The notes under the pieces were generated by a model. That model worked only from the letters and a program-made list of their open reading frames with translations. It was not told the origin of the DNA and ran no database searches. The translations under genes and the position numbers were made by a program. 43,203 nucleotides of DNA from an uncultured Paraprevotella sp. (GTDB lineage: Bacteria > Bacteroidota > Bacteroidia > Bacteroidales > Bacteroidaceae), in NCBI GenBank assembly GCA_947177395.1, contig CAMWUI010000024.1:1-43203 (forward strand), read 5' to 3'. This document shows positions 24,056 through 31,220 of this stretch, piece after piece. Numbering within the stretch: the first letter of the stretch is position 1; each line of letters begins with the position of its first letter.

Positions 24056-24350
24056 CTACACACATGTTTGTGGAAAAAGGCTTCAATGGTTCAAACTATT
24101 TGATAGTCAGCGATAAATGGTTCAGCTATCCTTCAGCTTTCCTTCATTTATCCTTCAGTTTTTCCGCCCAATGGTTCATCGGACGGCCGCTACGGCGCGC
24201 CGCAACCGGTAATTCCTGAACCTTTGCTGAATCATTACTCATTGATAATCAGTGGGTCTGAACTATTGCTGAACCTTCGCTGAACCATTACTTATTGATA
24301 CTCAGTGAGTCTGAACCATTGAAGACTTTTTCCACAAACATTTGTGTATA
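24056..24350. repeat. Inverted-repeat block with internal 11- and 53-bp repeats
   Basis: An arm at about 24057-24092 (core TGTTTGTGGAAAAAG, then CTTCAATGGTTC) recurs inverted at about 24312-24348 with only a few differences. Inside the right half, CTGAA occurs at 24216, 24227, 24258, 24269, 24280 and 24311, giving 11- and 31-bp steps and an overall 53-bp duplication. The left half contains related ATGGTTCAGC-like pieces in the opposite sense. The centre (about 24180-24210) is GC-rich. It resembles a non-autonomous mobile element or dispersed repeat; no transposase is present. Confidence 0.6.
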
Positions 24351-24486
24351 GTGGAGGCCTGTTTGGTTGTACCGGCAACCAACAAGCAGAACGCGCTGTG
24401 CTTCAATGGGTAATGGTTCAGGACGGCGGCCGCCGTGAAGAAACTGCACACGGCGGCGGAGAAGAAGAACCGGAGAGCCCTGCCGG

Positions 24487-25572
24487 TCAGAGCAGCGGGA
24501 CGAGGTATTTGCAGAGCAGGAAACCGCCGAGGAGGAGCCATAGGTACAGAAGGCCGGCCAGGACGAACGGTTTGGCACCGGCTTGTTTGAATTTGTCCAT
24601 ACTGGTTTCCGCGCCCAGCGCTGTCATGGCCATTGTAAGCAGGAACGTGTCGAGCCCGCTGACATTGGCACGGAACTCGGCGTAGCCGGCCTGCAGGCTC
24701 TCGCCCCCGTCGCGCAACAGGTGGATGAGGGCGGAATTCAACAGGATGACAGCCAGAAAACCGAATGCGAACCAAGGGATGGTGATGCGGTTCTTGCGGG
24801 CCTGTCCGCCGGACGGGGTACCTTTCCTCAGCCGGGACAGGACGAAGCTCATGATGACGAGCACAGGGGCCAGCATCATGACACGTATCATCTTCACGAT
24901 GGTGGCATTGTTGGAAATGCCCAGCAGACCATCCGGGTCCATGGCGTTGCCGGCTCCCACGACGTGGGCCACTTCGTGGAGCGTGGAACCGGTGTAGATG
25001 GCCACTCCCATGTTGTCGAGGGCGTACAAGGCTCCGGAGCGGAAAAGGATGGGGTAGACGAACATGGACAGTGTGCCGAAGATGACCACGGTGGACACGG
25101 CCACGGCTGTCTTGTGGGCCGGACAGCGCACGACGGGTTCGGCACCCAGTACGGCGGCGGCCCCGCAGATGGCGCTGCCGGTGGAGGTCATCAGGGCCGT
25201 CTCTCCGTCTATTTTCAGTAGGCGGGCCAGCAACAGCCCCAGCCCGATGGTGCCGCAGACGATGATGGTGTCGACGAACAAGGCGGCCGGGCCTACGGCG
25301 GCCACGTCCTGCAACGTGAGTTTGAAACCGTAGAGGACAATGCCGGTGCGCAGTATCTGTTTGGTGCACAACTTGATTCCCGGCACCCAAGTCTCGGGGA
25401 GATGGTTGCGCAGACTGTTGGCATAGAGGATGCCAATGAGGATGCCGACGATGAGCGGGCTGAAAGACAGTTGTTTCACCCAGGCGAAGTCGGCGATGTA
25501 AAATGCCGCGAAACTGAAGCCCATGATGAGCAGGACGCCGTGAATGACATTGGAGCGTTGTTCGTTGAACAT
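24487..25572 (-). CDS. YeiH/UPF0324 family putative sulfate exporter
   Basis: A 361-residue inner-membrane protein with about ten hydrophobic helices. Family marks are SPLIVGILIGILYANS near 40, TGIVLYGFKLTLQDV near 77, the STGSAICGAAAVLGAEPVV signature near 130-150 and STLHEVAHVVGAG near 195. The family is annotated as a putative sulfate or sulfonate exporter; direct evidence of substrate is thin. It starts 33 bp after the YgiQ-like gene and is the last gene of the 27947-24487 operon. Its downstream side borders the repeat region. Confidence 0.88.
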   Translation of the reverse strand: MFNEQRSNVIHGVLLIMGFSFAAFYIADFAWVKQLSFSPLIVGILIGILYANSLRNHLPETWVPGIKLCTKQILRTGIVLYGFKLTLQDVAAVGPAALFVDTIIVCGTIGLGLLLARLLKIDGETALMTSTGSAICGAAAVLGAEPVVRCPAHKTAVAVSTVVIFGTLSMFVYPILFRSGALYALDNMGVAIYTGSTLHEVAHVVGAGNAMDPDGLLGISNNATIVKMIRVMMLAPVLVIMSFVLSRLRKGTPSGGQARKNRITIPWFAFGFLAVILLNSALIHLLRDGGESLQAGYAEFRANVSGLDTFLLTMAMTALGAETSMDKFKQAGAKPFVLAGLLYLWLLLGGFLLCKYLVPLL

Positions 25573-25605
25573 ATCGGATGGATTAAATGATGAATGGTTT
25601 GATAT

Positions 25606-27615
25606 TTATCTGTTTTTTCCCTTATTTCTTTTCTGCCGGTCGCTGTGAAACCCGTGTGCCGGTTTGCCGGAGGACGGGCGTGGGGCTTTTGCGGTTTCGG
25701 GGCCGAACAGCCGGGTGATGAGTTCCGGCCTCCGGATGCGTGCCAGTTCCTGCCGGATACGCTGCCGTTCTTCCGGTTTGTACCAAAAGAAAAACATACG
25801 CTGTGCCTGTTTCTCCTGCGGAGTTTTGGCGCTGAAAACGGGAGCGAGCGTATAGGGATGAAAACCGGTGGCCCAGGTTTCCGTACTCACGGTCATGGGA
25901 GTCGGGGTGAAATCCTGCACCTGTTCCAGCTGGAAGTCCATCTGTTTCGTCTGTATGGCCAGTTCGGCCATGTCTTCCTCCGTACATCCCGGATGACTGC
26001 TTATAAAATAAGGAATAATCTGTTGATTCAGTCCGGCCTCCCTGTTGATGCGCTCAAACAACCGTTTGAATTCTCCGAACAGCGCGAAGGAGGGCTTGCG
26101 CATCAGCTGGAGTACCCGTTCGCAGGTGTGTTCCGGAGCCACTTTCAGGCGGCCGCTCACGTGGTTCACTATCAGTTCGCGGGTGTAGTCGGCGGCAGCT
26201 TTGTTGACGGCCGGGTCTTTGGCGTCGTGCAGCAACAGGTCATAACGTACTCCGCTGCCGATGAAACTCTTCTTGATATACGGCAGAGCGTCCACGGTCC
26301 GGTATATGTCCAGCAACGGCCGATGGTCCGTGTTCAGGTTCGGGCAGATCTGCGGATGTATGCAGGACGGGCGCTGGCATTTGCGGCAGGCCTTTTCGTT
26401 CTTGCCTTTCATGGCATACATGTTGGCGGACGGCCCGCCCAAATCGGACAGATAGCCCTTGAAGCCGGGCATCTGTGCCACCTGTTCCACTTCCCGCAGG
26501 ATGCTTTCCTTGCTCCGGCTCATGATGAACTTGCCCTGATGGGCCGAGATGGTGCAGAAAGCGCATCCTCCGAAACATCCCCGGTGGATGTTGACGGAAA
26601 ATTTAATCATCTCGTAGGCCGGAATGCGCTTTCCTCTGTATTTGGGATGAGGCAGGCGGGTGTATGGCAGGTCGAAAGATCCGTCCAGTTCCCCCTGGGT
26701 GAGGGGAGGATACGGAGGATTCACCACAACGAAACAATGCCCTGTCTGCTGTATGATGCGCCGGGCTTCGTATTTGTTGCTTTCTTCCTCGATGTGCCGG
26801 AAATTCTCGGCCTGGCATTTCGGATCGGTCTGGCATTGCTCGTGGCTGTGCAGAAGAATGTCGTTTTCCGTGATGCCTCCGGGAATATCCTCCCGGTGGT
26901 GATACGCCACTACGGTCTGCAATACCGGACGGCTGTCGAATACGATTCTTCTGAATGCCCTTGCCGTCATCAGGCTCTCGCCGTGCTCGTCGTAGGCAAT
27001 GTCTTCATGGCCTTCTTCCATGGCAGAGACAAGTCTGTGCGCCATGTCCGCCAGCGGTTTCTCGCCCATGCCGTAGAGGATGGTGTCCGCTCCGCTTTCT
27101 GTCAGGATGCTGGGCATCAGCCGGTCCTGCCAATAATCGTAGTGAGTGAGGCGGCGCAGCGATGCTTCGATGCCTCCCAATACCACGGGTACGTCGGGAT
27201 AGAGTTTTTTCAGGATACGGGTATAGACGATTGTGGGATATTCCGGGCGCAGGTCGTGCCGTCCGTCCGGAGAATAAGCGTCTTCGCTGCGGAGCCGCCG
27301 GGCCGCGGTGTATTTGTTTACCATAGAGTCCATGCAGCCGGGTGACACGCCGAAGAACAGCCGGGGGCGTCCCAGTTTCCGGAAGTCCCGGAAGTCGCCG
27401 TGCCAGTCGGGCTGGGGGACAATGGCCACTTTCAGCCCCTCGGCTTCCAGCAGTCTGCCCACCACGGCAGCCCCGAACGACGGATGATCCACGTATGCGT
27501 CTGCGCTGAATAGTATGACATCGGCCTGTTGCCATCCCCGCAGTTCCATTTCCTTGCGGGTGGTGGGTAGCCAGTCGGACAATCTGTGTTCTTTCATCAG
27601 ACCGGAATGTGACAT
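25606..27615 (-). CDS. YgiQ family radical SAM protein
   Basis: A 669-residue protein of the YgiQ/UPF0313 type. The N-terminal domain (DWLPTTRKEMELRGW, then ILFSADAYVDHPSFG) is followed by the radical SAM cluster motif CFGGCAFC near residue 345 and the C-terminal signature with EHTCERVLQLMRKPS and SSHPGCTEEDM near 540. A second Cys-rich segment, ACRKCQRPSCIHPQICPN near 410, may bind another cluster. The Lys/Arg-rich tail (last 30 residues) is typical. The reaction catalysed is not established. Its start is 2 bp after the stop of the small upstream gene; an internal ATG at 27597 is a possible alternative. Confidence 0.9.
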   Translation of the reverse strand: MSHSGLMKEHRLSDWLPTTRKEMELRGWQQADVILFSADAYVDHPSFGAAVVGRLLEAEGLKVAIVPQPDWHGDFRDFRKLGRPRLFFGVSPGCMDSMVNKYTAARRLRSEDAYSPDGRHDLRPEYPTIVYTRILKKLYPDVPVVLGGIEASLRRLTHYDYWQDRLMPSILTESGADTILYGMGEKPLADMAHRLVSAMEEGHEDIAYDEHGESLMTARAFRRIVFDSRPVLQTVVAYHHREDIPGGITENDILLHSHEQCQTDPKCQAENFRHIEEESNKYEARRIIQQTGHCFVVVNPPYPPLTQGELDGSFDLPYTRLPHPKYRGKRIPAYEMIKFSVNIHRGCFGGCAFCTISAHQGKFIMSRSKESILREVEQVAQMPGFKGYLSDLGGPSANMYAMKGKNEKACRKCQRPSCIHPQICPNLNTDHRPLLDIYRTVDALPYIKKSFIGSGVRYDLLLHDAKDPAVNKAAADYTRELIVNHVSGRLKVAPEHTCERVLQLMRKPSFALFGEFKRLFERINREAGLNQQIIPYFISSHPGCTEEDMAELAIQTKQMDFQLEQVQDFTPTPMTVSTETWATGFHPYTLAPVFSAKTPQEKQAQRMFFFWYKPEERQRIRQELARIRRPELITRLFGPETAKAPRPSSGKPAHGFHSDRQKRNKGKNR

Positions 27616-27617
27616 GG

Positions 27618-27947
27618 TCAGGCTTCCTCCTGTACGGCTTGTTGCGGTGCTTCCTCCAGCTCCTTCAGCCAGTTCAGGTACAAGACTATCAGTTGGTGCA
27701 GACCGAAAGCCTTCATGTTGTTGTGAAACAGTACGTCCTTACAGAGGGTAATCAGGTCGTCGTTTTCTTCCGCGGACCGCATGATCGACTGCACGTTCAG
27801 TTTCAGTTTGTCGAGTACGGTTTCATTGACAATTCCGCTGCTGTCTATAAGGTCGGCAAACAGGGCGTATTTCCGTATGGTGTGCAGGTGCTGTTCATCG
27901 ATCCACATCTGCCGGGAGCCCGATGCGTTGGTCTGTATTTGATACAT
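27618..27947 (-). CDS. Conserved small protein of unknown function
   Basis: A 109-residue mostly helical soluble protein starting at the ATG at 27947 (MYQIQTNASG). It ends in a short Glu/Gln/Ala tail and shows no recognised motif. It is the first gene of the operon with the YgiQ-like and YeiH-like genes (2-bp gap) and has an exact -7 element just upstream. An in-frame extension to 27977 is rejected because it would overlap that promoter. Confidence 0.7.
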   Translation of the reverse strand: MYQIQTNASGSRQMWIDEQHLHTIRKYALFADLIDSSGIVNETVLDKLKLNVQSIMRSAEENDDLITLCKDVLFHNNMKAFGLHQLIVLYLNWLKELEEAPQQAVQEEA

Positions 27948-27974
27948 AAATATATGTGTGTTAGATTGCTTTTG

Positions 27975-27982
27975 CAAAGTTA
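27975..27982 (-). promoter_or_regulatory. -7 element TAACTTTG for the 27947-24487 operon
   Basis: Plus strand CAAAGTTA, an exact TAnnTTTG on the minus strand 27 bp before the start codon. Confidence 0.55.
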
Positions 27983-28136
27983 CAATAAAAAACGGAATTA
28001 GGAAGCATGTGGTGATATGTTTGATTTACAGTAGATTTAAATGCCCTCCCTTTTTTTTGAATGTCGCTCAATCTTTGTTGATACTATATCATAGCATTAC
28101 TATGCTGTGCCTACCCCATTGTTTATGTGAATGAGA

Positions 28137-28168
28137 TTCGTTATTTTCAATAAAAAGCGGTACTTTTG
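28137..28168 (+). promoter_or_regulatory. Promoter of the restriction-modification genes
   Basis: TTCG (28137-28140), 20-base spacer, TACTTTTG (28161-28168): -7 exact, -33 one mismatch. It is 26 bp before the methyltransferase start codon. Confidence 0.55.
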
Positions 28169-28194
28169 TTCTCATTAATTGATTTATAAATTAG

Positions 28195-29484
28195 ATGATG
28201 TCGAAAGAGACAACCATACAAGATATAAAACTCGTTGATTTTCCGGAGGAAATTGATGAGTTGAATGGCATTAAATTATATGGTGAAACCAGTTGGGCGA
28301 ACCAATTGGCTGTGCTTAGTCATTATTTGCATAATAACGGTTGCATAGAAGAAGAAAAGAAAAGAGAAGTTATCAGTGCTATTCGTGAGTTTTTGGAACG
28401 AAAAAAAGAGAATAAAGAAGAAATAACAGATGAATATATTAGCGTAGTTGCAGAAAATCCTATTGAATATAATCTGTTCTCGGAGTTTTTCAAGGTGCCG
28501 TTCCCGAGTCCGAAAGAGCCTAAATTTACTTTTATAGATTTGTTTGCAGGCATGGGTGGTTTCCGTTTGGCCATGCAGGCGCAAGGTGGCAAATGTGTTT
28601 TTTCTTCGGAATGGAACAAATATGCCCAAAAGACTTATTTGGCCAACTTTGGTGAAATGCCTTTTGGGGATATTACGAAGGAAATCACCAAAAGTTATAT
28701 TCCAAAAAGATTTGATGTGCTTTGTGCAGGCTTTCCGTGTCAGCCATTTTCTATTGCAGGAGTTTCCAAGAAAAAAAGTCTTGGACGGGAAACAGGATTT
28801 AGAGATAAAACACAAGGTACATTATTTTTCGATGTAGCAGACATTATTAGCCGCCATCGTCCTAAGGCATTTTTTTTGGAAAATGTCAAGAACCTGATGT
28901 CGCATGACAAAGGGAATACGTTCAAAGTAATTAAGGGTGCATTGGAAGAATTGCGTTATTCGCTTCACTATCTTGTTATGGATGGACAAACTTATGTGCC
29001 TCAGCATCGGGAACGTATCATGATTGTAGGCTTTAATCGTGATGTCTTTTGTGGACAAGAAAACTTTTCTTTTCCAGAACAAAGACAAGCTACCCGAAGT
29101 ATTAAAGAGATTCTAGATCCTGATATTGATGAGAAATATACATTGAGTGATAAATTGTGGAGCTATTTACAAAATTATGCAGAAAAGCATCGTGCTAAGG
29201 GAAATGGATTTGGGTTCGGAATGGTGGATCTCAATGGTATTTCTCGTACATTAAGTGCTCGTTATTATAAAGATGGTTCTGAAATCCTTGTCCCACAAGA
29301 TAAGGGAAGAAACCCTCGTAAATTGTCTCCTCGCGAATGTGCTAGGTTAATGGGGTATCCTGATGAATATCGTCTTAATCAAGTTTCTGATGTACAGGCT
29401 TATAGACAGTGCGGAAATTCTGTTATCGTACCCCTCATTACGGCTGTTTCCGAGCAATTAGTAAGAACTATGTTAACTGATTAA
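28195..29484 (+). CDS. DNA (cytosine-5-)-methyltransferase, Dcm/M.EcoRII-like
   Basis: A 429-residue C5 methyltransferase. An N-terminal extension of about 110 helical, charged residues precedes motif I FIDLFAGMGGF; then the catalytic loop GFPCQPFSIAG with Cys182, ENV in FLENVKNL, QHRERIMIVGF, and the late motifs LSPRECARLMGYPDEY and YRQCGNSV. The target-recognition part, with HRAKGNGFGFGMV and RTLSARYYKDGSEIL, closely matches E. coli Dcm from memory, so CCWGG (inner C) is the likely site. The restriction gene starts 5 bp after it. The two genes are visibly richer in A and T than all neighbours, which suggests lateral gain. Two ATGs at 28195 and 28198 are equally possible. Confidence 0.93.
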   Translation: MMSKETTIQDIKLVDFPEEIDELNGIKLYGETSWANQLAVLSHYLHNNGCIEEEKKREVISAIREFLERKKENKEEITDEYISVVAENPIEYNLFSEFFKVPFPSPKEPKFTFIDLFAGMGGFRLAMQAQGGKCVFSSEWNKYAQKTYLANFGEMPFGDITKEITKSYIPKRFDVLCAGFPCQPFSIAGVSKKKSLGRETGFRDKTQGTLFFDVADIISRHRPKAFFLENVKNLMSHDKGNTFKVIKGALEELRYSLHYLVMDGQTYVPQHRERIMIVGFNRDVFCGQENFSFPEQRQATRSIKEILDPDIDEKYTLSDKLWSYLQNYAEKHRAKGNGFGFGMVDLNGISRTLSARYYKDGSEILVPQDKGRNPRKLSPRECARLMGYPDEYRLNQVSDVQAYRQCGNSVIVPLITAVSEQLVRTMLTD

Positions 29485-29489
29485 TTATT

Positions 29490-30665
29490 ATGAGCGATAT
29501 ATTGGATAGTGCGATAGCTAAGGTCCAGAATTCCAAACATGCATTTTGTCGTTTCATTACAGCAAATGATACAGGAAAAAACGGATCACATCAGGCTGGT
29601 TTCTATATACCCAAATGTGCCGCACCATTATTATTCGATGTATTAGGAGTGAAGGGTGAGAATAAAGATAAATTTGTAGAGGTGAAATGGCAGGATGATT
29701 TTATTACAGAAAGTCGTTTTATATATTATGGACAAGGAACACGTAACGAATATCGAATAACTCGTTTCGGAAAAAGCTTTCCGTTCTTTGAGGAGGACAA
29801 TGTAGGTGATTTACTTGTCATTGCGCAATATAGCGAAACATATTATTATGGCTTTGTCTTGCAAACAGACCAAGATATTGACGATTTCTTTGCTTATTTC
29901 AACCTTTCTCCGGAAAAGACTAATCAACTGATTGATGTTACTCAGGCCAATACACCAGAAAAACAAATGGAAATAGGTATTCAAGAGCTTGTTTCCCAAT
30001 ATACAGGTTTTCCAGAGACTCGTCAAATGGCTGAATTTGCTAGATATATATACAATAAAGTCCATAATGTCACAGATGCTAAAGTCTGTAATGCCCCTGA
30101 TGAGCAATTATTAAAATGGATTGATACTGAGTATAGTTTGTTCCGTGGTTTTGAGGAAAAGGTTTATGCTCCGATTTATAGTATGCCTTTCTCTAACTGT
30201 CAAGAATTGATTAAATTCTCTAATATTATCCTCAACCGTCGCAAATCCCGTGCAGGAAAATCTTTGGAGCATCATCTTGCCACCATTTTTACGACTGCAA
30301 ACATAGAATATGAGGAACAAGCCGTGACGGAAGATAACAAGAAACCGGATTTCTTGTTTCCTAATGGAGAAGCCTACCATAATCTGCTATTCCCTGCGGA
30401 TAAGTTGGTTTTCTTAGGCGCCAAGACTACTTGTAAAGATCGTTGGCGCCAAGTCTTGAACGAGGCTAACCGCATTGAAACCAAATATTTATTTACCTTG
30501 CAACAAGGTATATCCAAGAACCAATTACGGGAAATGAAGCATGAGCATCTAAAACTTGTTGTTCCTGCTCCTTACCGCACATCATTTGATAAGGAATTCC
30601 AACCTGAGATTGAGACATTGGCCTCATTTATCGAAATGGTTAAAATGAAGCAAAATACCCAATAA
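29490..30665 (+). CDS. Type II restriction endonuclease, EcoRII family
   Basis: A 391-residue enzyme. The N-terminal domain has the EcoRII effector-type stretch ITANDTGKNGSHQAGFYIPK (residues about 24-43). The C-terminal catalytic domain has RRKSRAGKSLEHHLATIF, then KKPDFLFP (near 285) and LGAKTTCKDRWRQVLNEA (near 308-325), the split PD-(D/E)XK motif of EcoRII, ending with LVVPAPY. EcoRII-type enzymes cut CCWGG and need two sites, one acting as effector. It follows the Dcm-like methylase by 5 bp, which protects the same site. AT-rich like its partner. It converges on vsr with a 15-bp gap. Confidence 0.92.
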   Translation: MSDILDSAIAKVQNSKHAFCRFITANDTGKNGSHQAGFYIPKCAAPLLFDVLGVKGENKDKFVEVKWQDDFITESRFIYYGQGTRNEYRITRFGKSFPFFEEDNVGDLLVIAQYSETYYYGFVLQTDQDIDDFFAYFNLSPEKTNQLIDVTQANTPEKQMEIGIQELVSQYTGFPETRQMAEFARYIYNKVHNVTDAKVCNAPDEQLLKWIDTEYSLFRGFEEKVYAPIYSMPFSNCQELIKFSNIILNRRKSRAGKSLEHHLATIFTTANIEYEEQAVTEDNKKPDFLFPNGEAYHNLLFPADKLVFLGAKTTCKDRWRQVLNEANRIETKYLFTLQQGISKNQLREMKHEHLKLVVPAPYRTSFDKEFQPEIETLASFIEMVKMKQNTQ

Positions 30666-30680
30666 TATATTCTGTATAAG

Positions 30681-31199
30681 TTATTTCTTCCCATACTCCA
30701 CCTCGCTTTCGGCAACCATGCCGGGGGCTTGTCCTTCATGCTCCCTGAAGTCATAGCGTTTGGGCGTTTTCGGTTTGAACCTCTCCAGATACGTGTGGTT
30801 GATGTAGTATTCAATTTCTAATAAAGACTGTTGCCTGACAGCCGGTTTCAACTGGCATTCCCATACGGTTATGACAGACCATCCCATTTTTCGCAATGCT
30901 TCCTTGTTCTTCACATCGCGTTGCTTGTTCCGTTCGATCTTCTTTTGCCAGAATTCTTGGTTGGAACGCGGGATGTGTCCGTCCACTTCGTGCCCGTGCC
31001 AAAAGCATCCGTGTATGAATATGACAATGCCATACTTGCGCAACACGATGTCCGGTGTGCCCGGCAACCCTTTCACGTTTTTACGATAACGGTAACCGCG
31101 CGAGAAAAGATACCGGCGCACAATCCATTCCGGCTTTGTGTCCCGACTTCGTATTTTGGCCATGACGGCGGAACGTTTTTTCTTGTCCCATATATCCAT
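30681..31199 (-). CDS. vsr: Very short patch repair endonuclease Vsr
   Basis: A 172-residue protein: MAKIRSRDTKPEWIVRRYLF, the catalytic GTPDIVLRKYGIVIFIHGCFWHGH (Asp, and the His pair of the WHGH motif), then WQKKIERNKQRD and VITVWECQL, all Vsr hallmarks. Vsr nicks at T:G mismatches arising when methylated C in CCWGG deaminates, so the neighbouring Dcm-like methylase gives it a substrate. It is about 30-40 residues longer than E. coli Vsr, with a basic C-terminal tail. Its base composition matches the minus-strand operon (amidase, acyltransferase) rather than the AT-rich methylase genes; it is 21 bp after the amidase gene. Confidence 0.93.
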   Translation of the reverse strand: MDIWDKKKRSAVMAKIRSRDTKPEWIVRRYLFSRGYRYRKNVKGLPGTPDIVLRKYGIVIFIHGCFWHGHEVDGHIPRSNQEFWQKKIERNKQRDVKNKEALRKMGWSVITVWECQLKPAVRQQSLLEIEYYINHTYLERFKPKTPKRYDFREHEGQAPGMVAESEVEYGKK

Positions 31200-31220
31200 G
31201 CGTAGGAGCTTTGTTCATTG

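Noticed and set aside
23880-24219. Small open frames on both strands within the 23-bp array and next to it
   Set aside because: They follow from repeat composition; a 23-bp period shifts the frame every unit and no start signal or homology is seen.
24302-25390. 362-codon minus-strand frame overlapping the exporter gene
   Set aside because: It is rich in Arg, His, Gly and Pro, an out-of-frame reading of the exporter gene, and its tail reads through the repeat block.
25645-27345. 566-codon plus-strand frame
   Set aside because: Lies entirely antisense to the YgiQ-like gene, whose protein shows clear motifs; a GC-rich shadow frame.
30681-31199. vsr as a third gene of the restriction-modification operon
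   Set aside because: It is convergent, 21 bp after the amidase gene, and compositionally like that operon.
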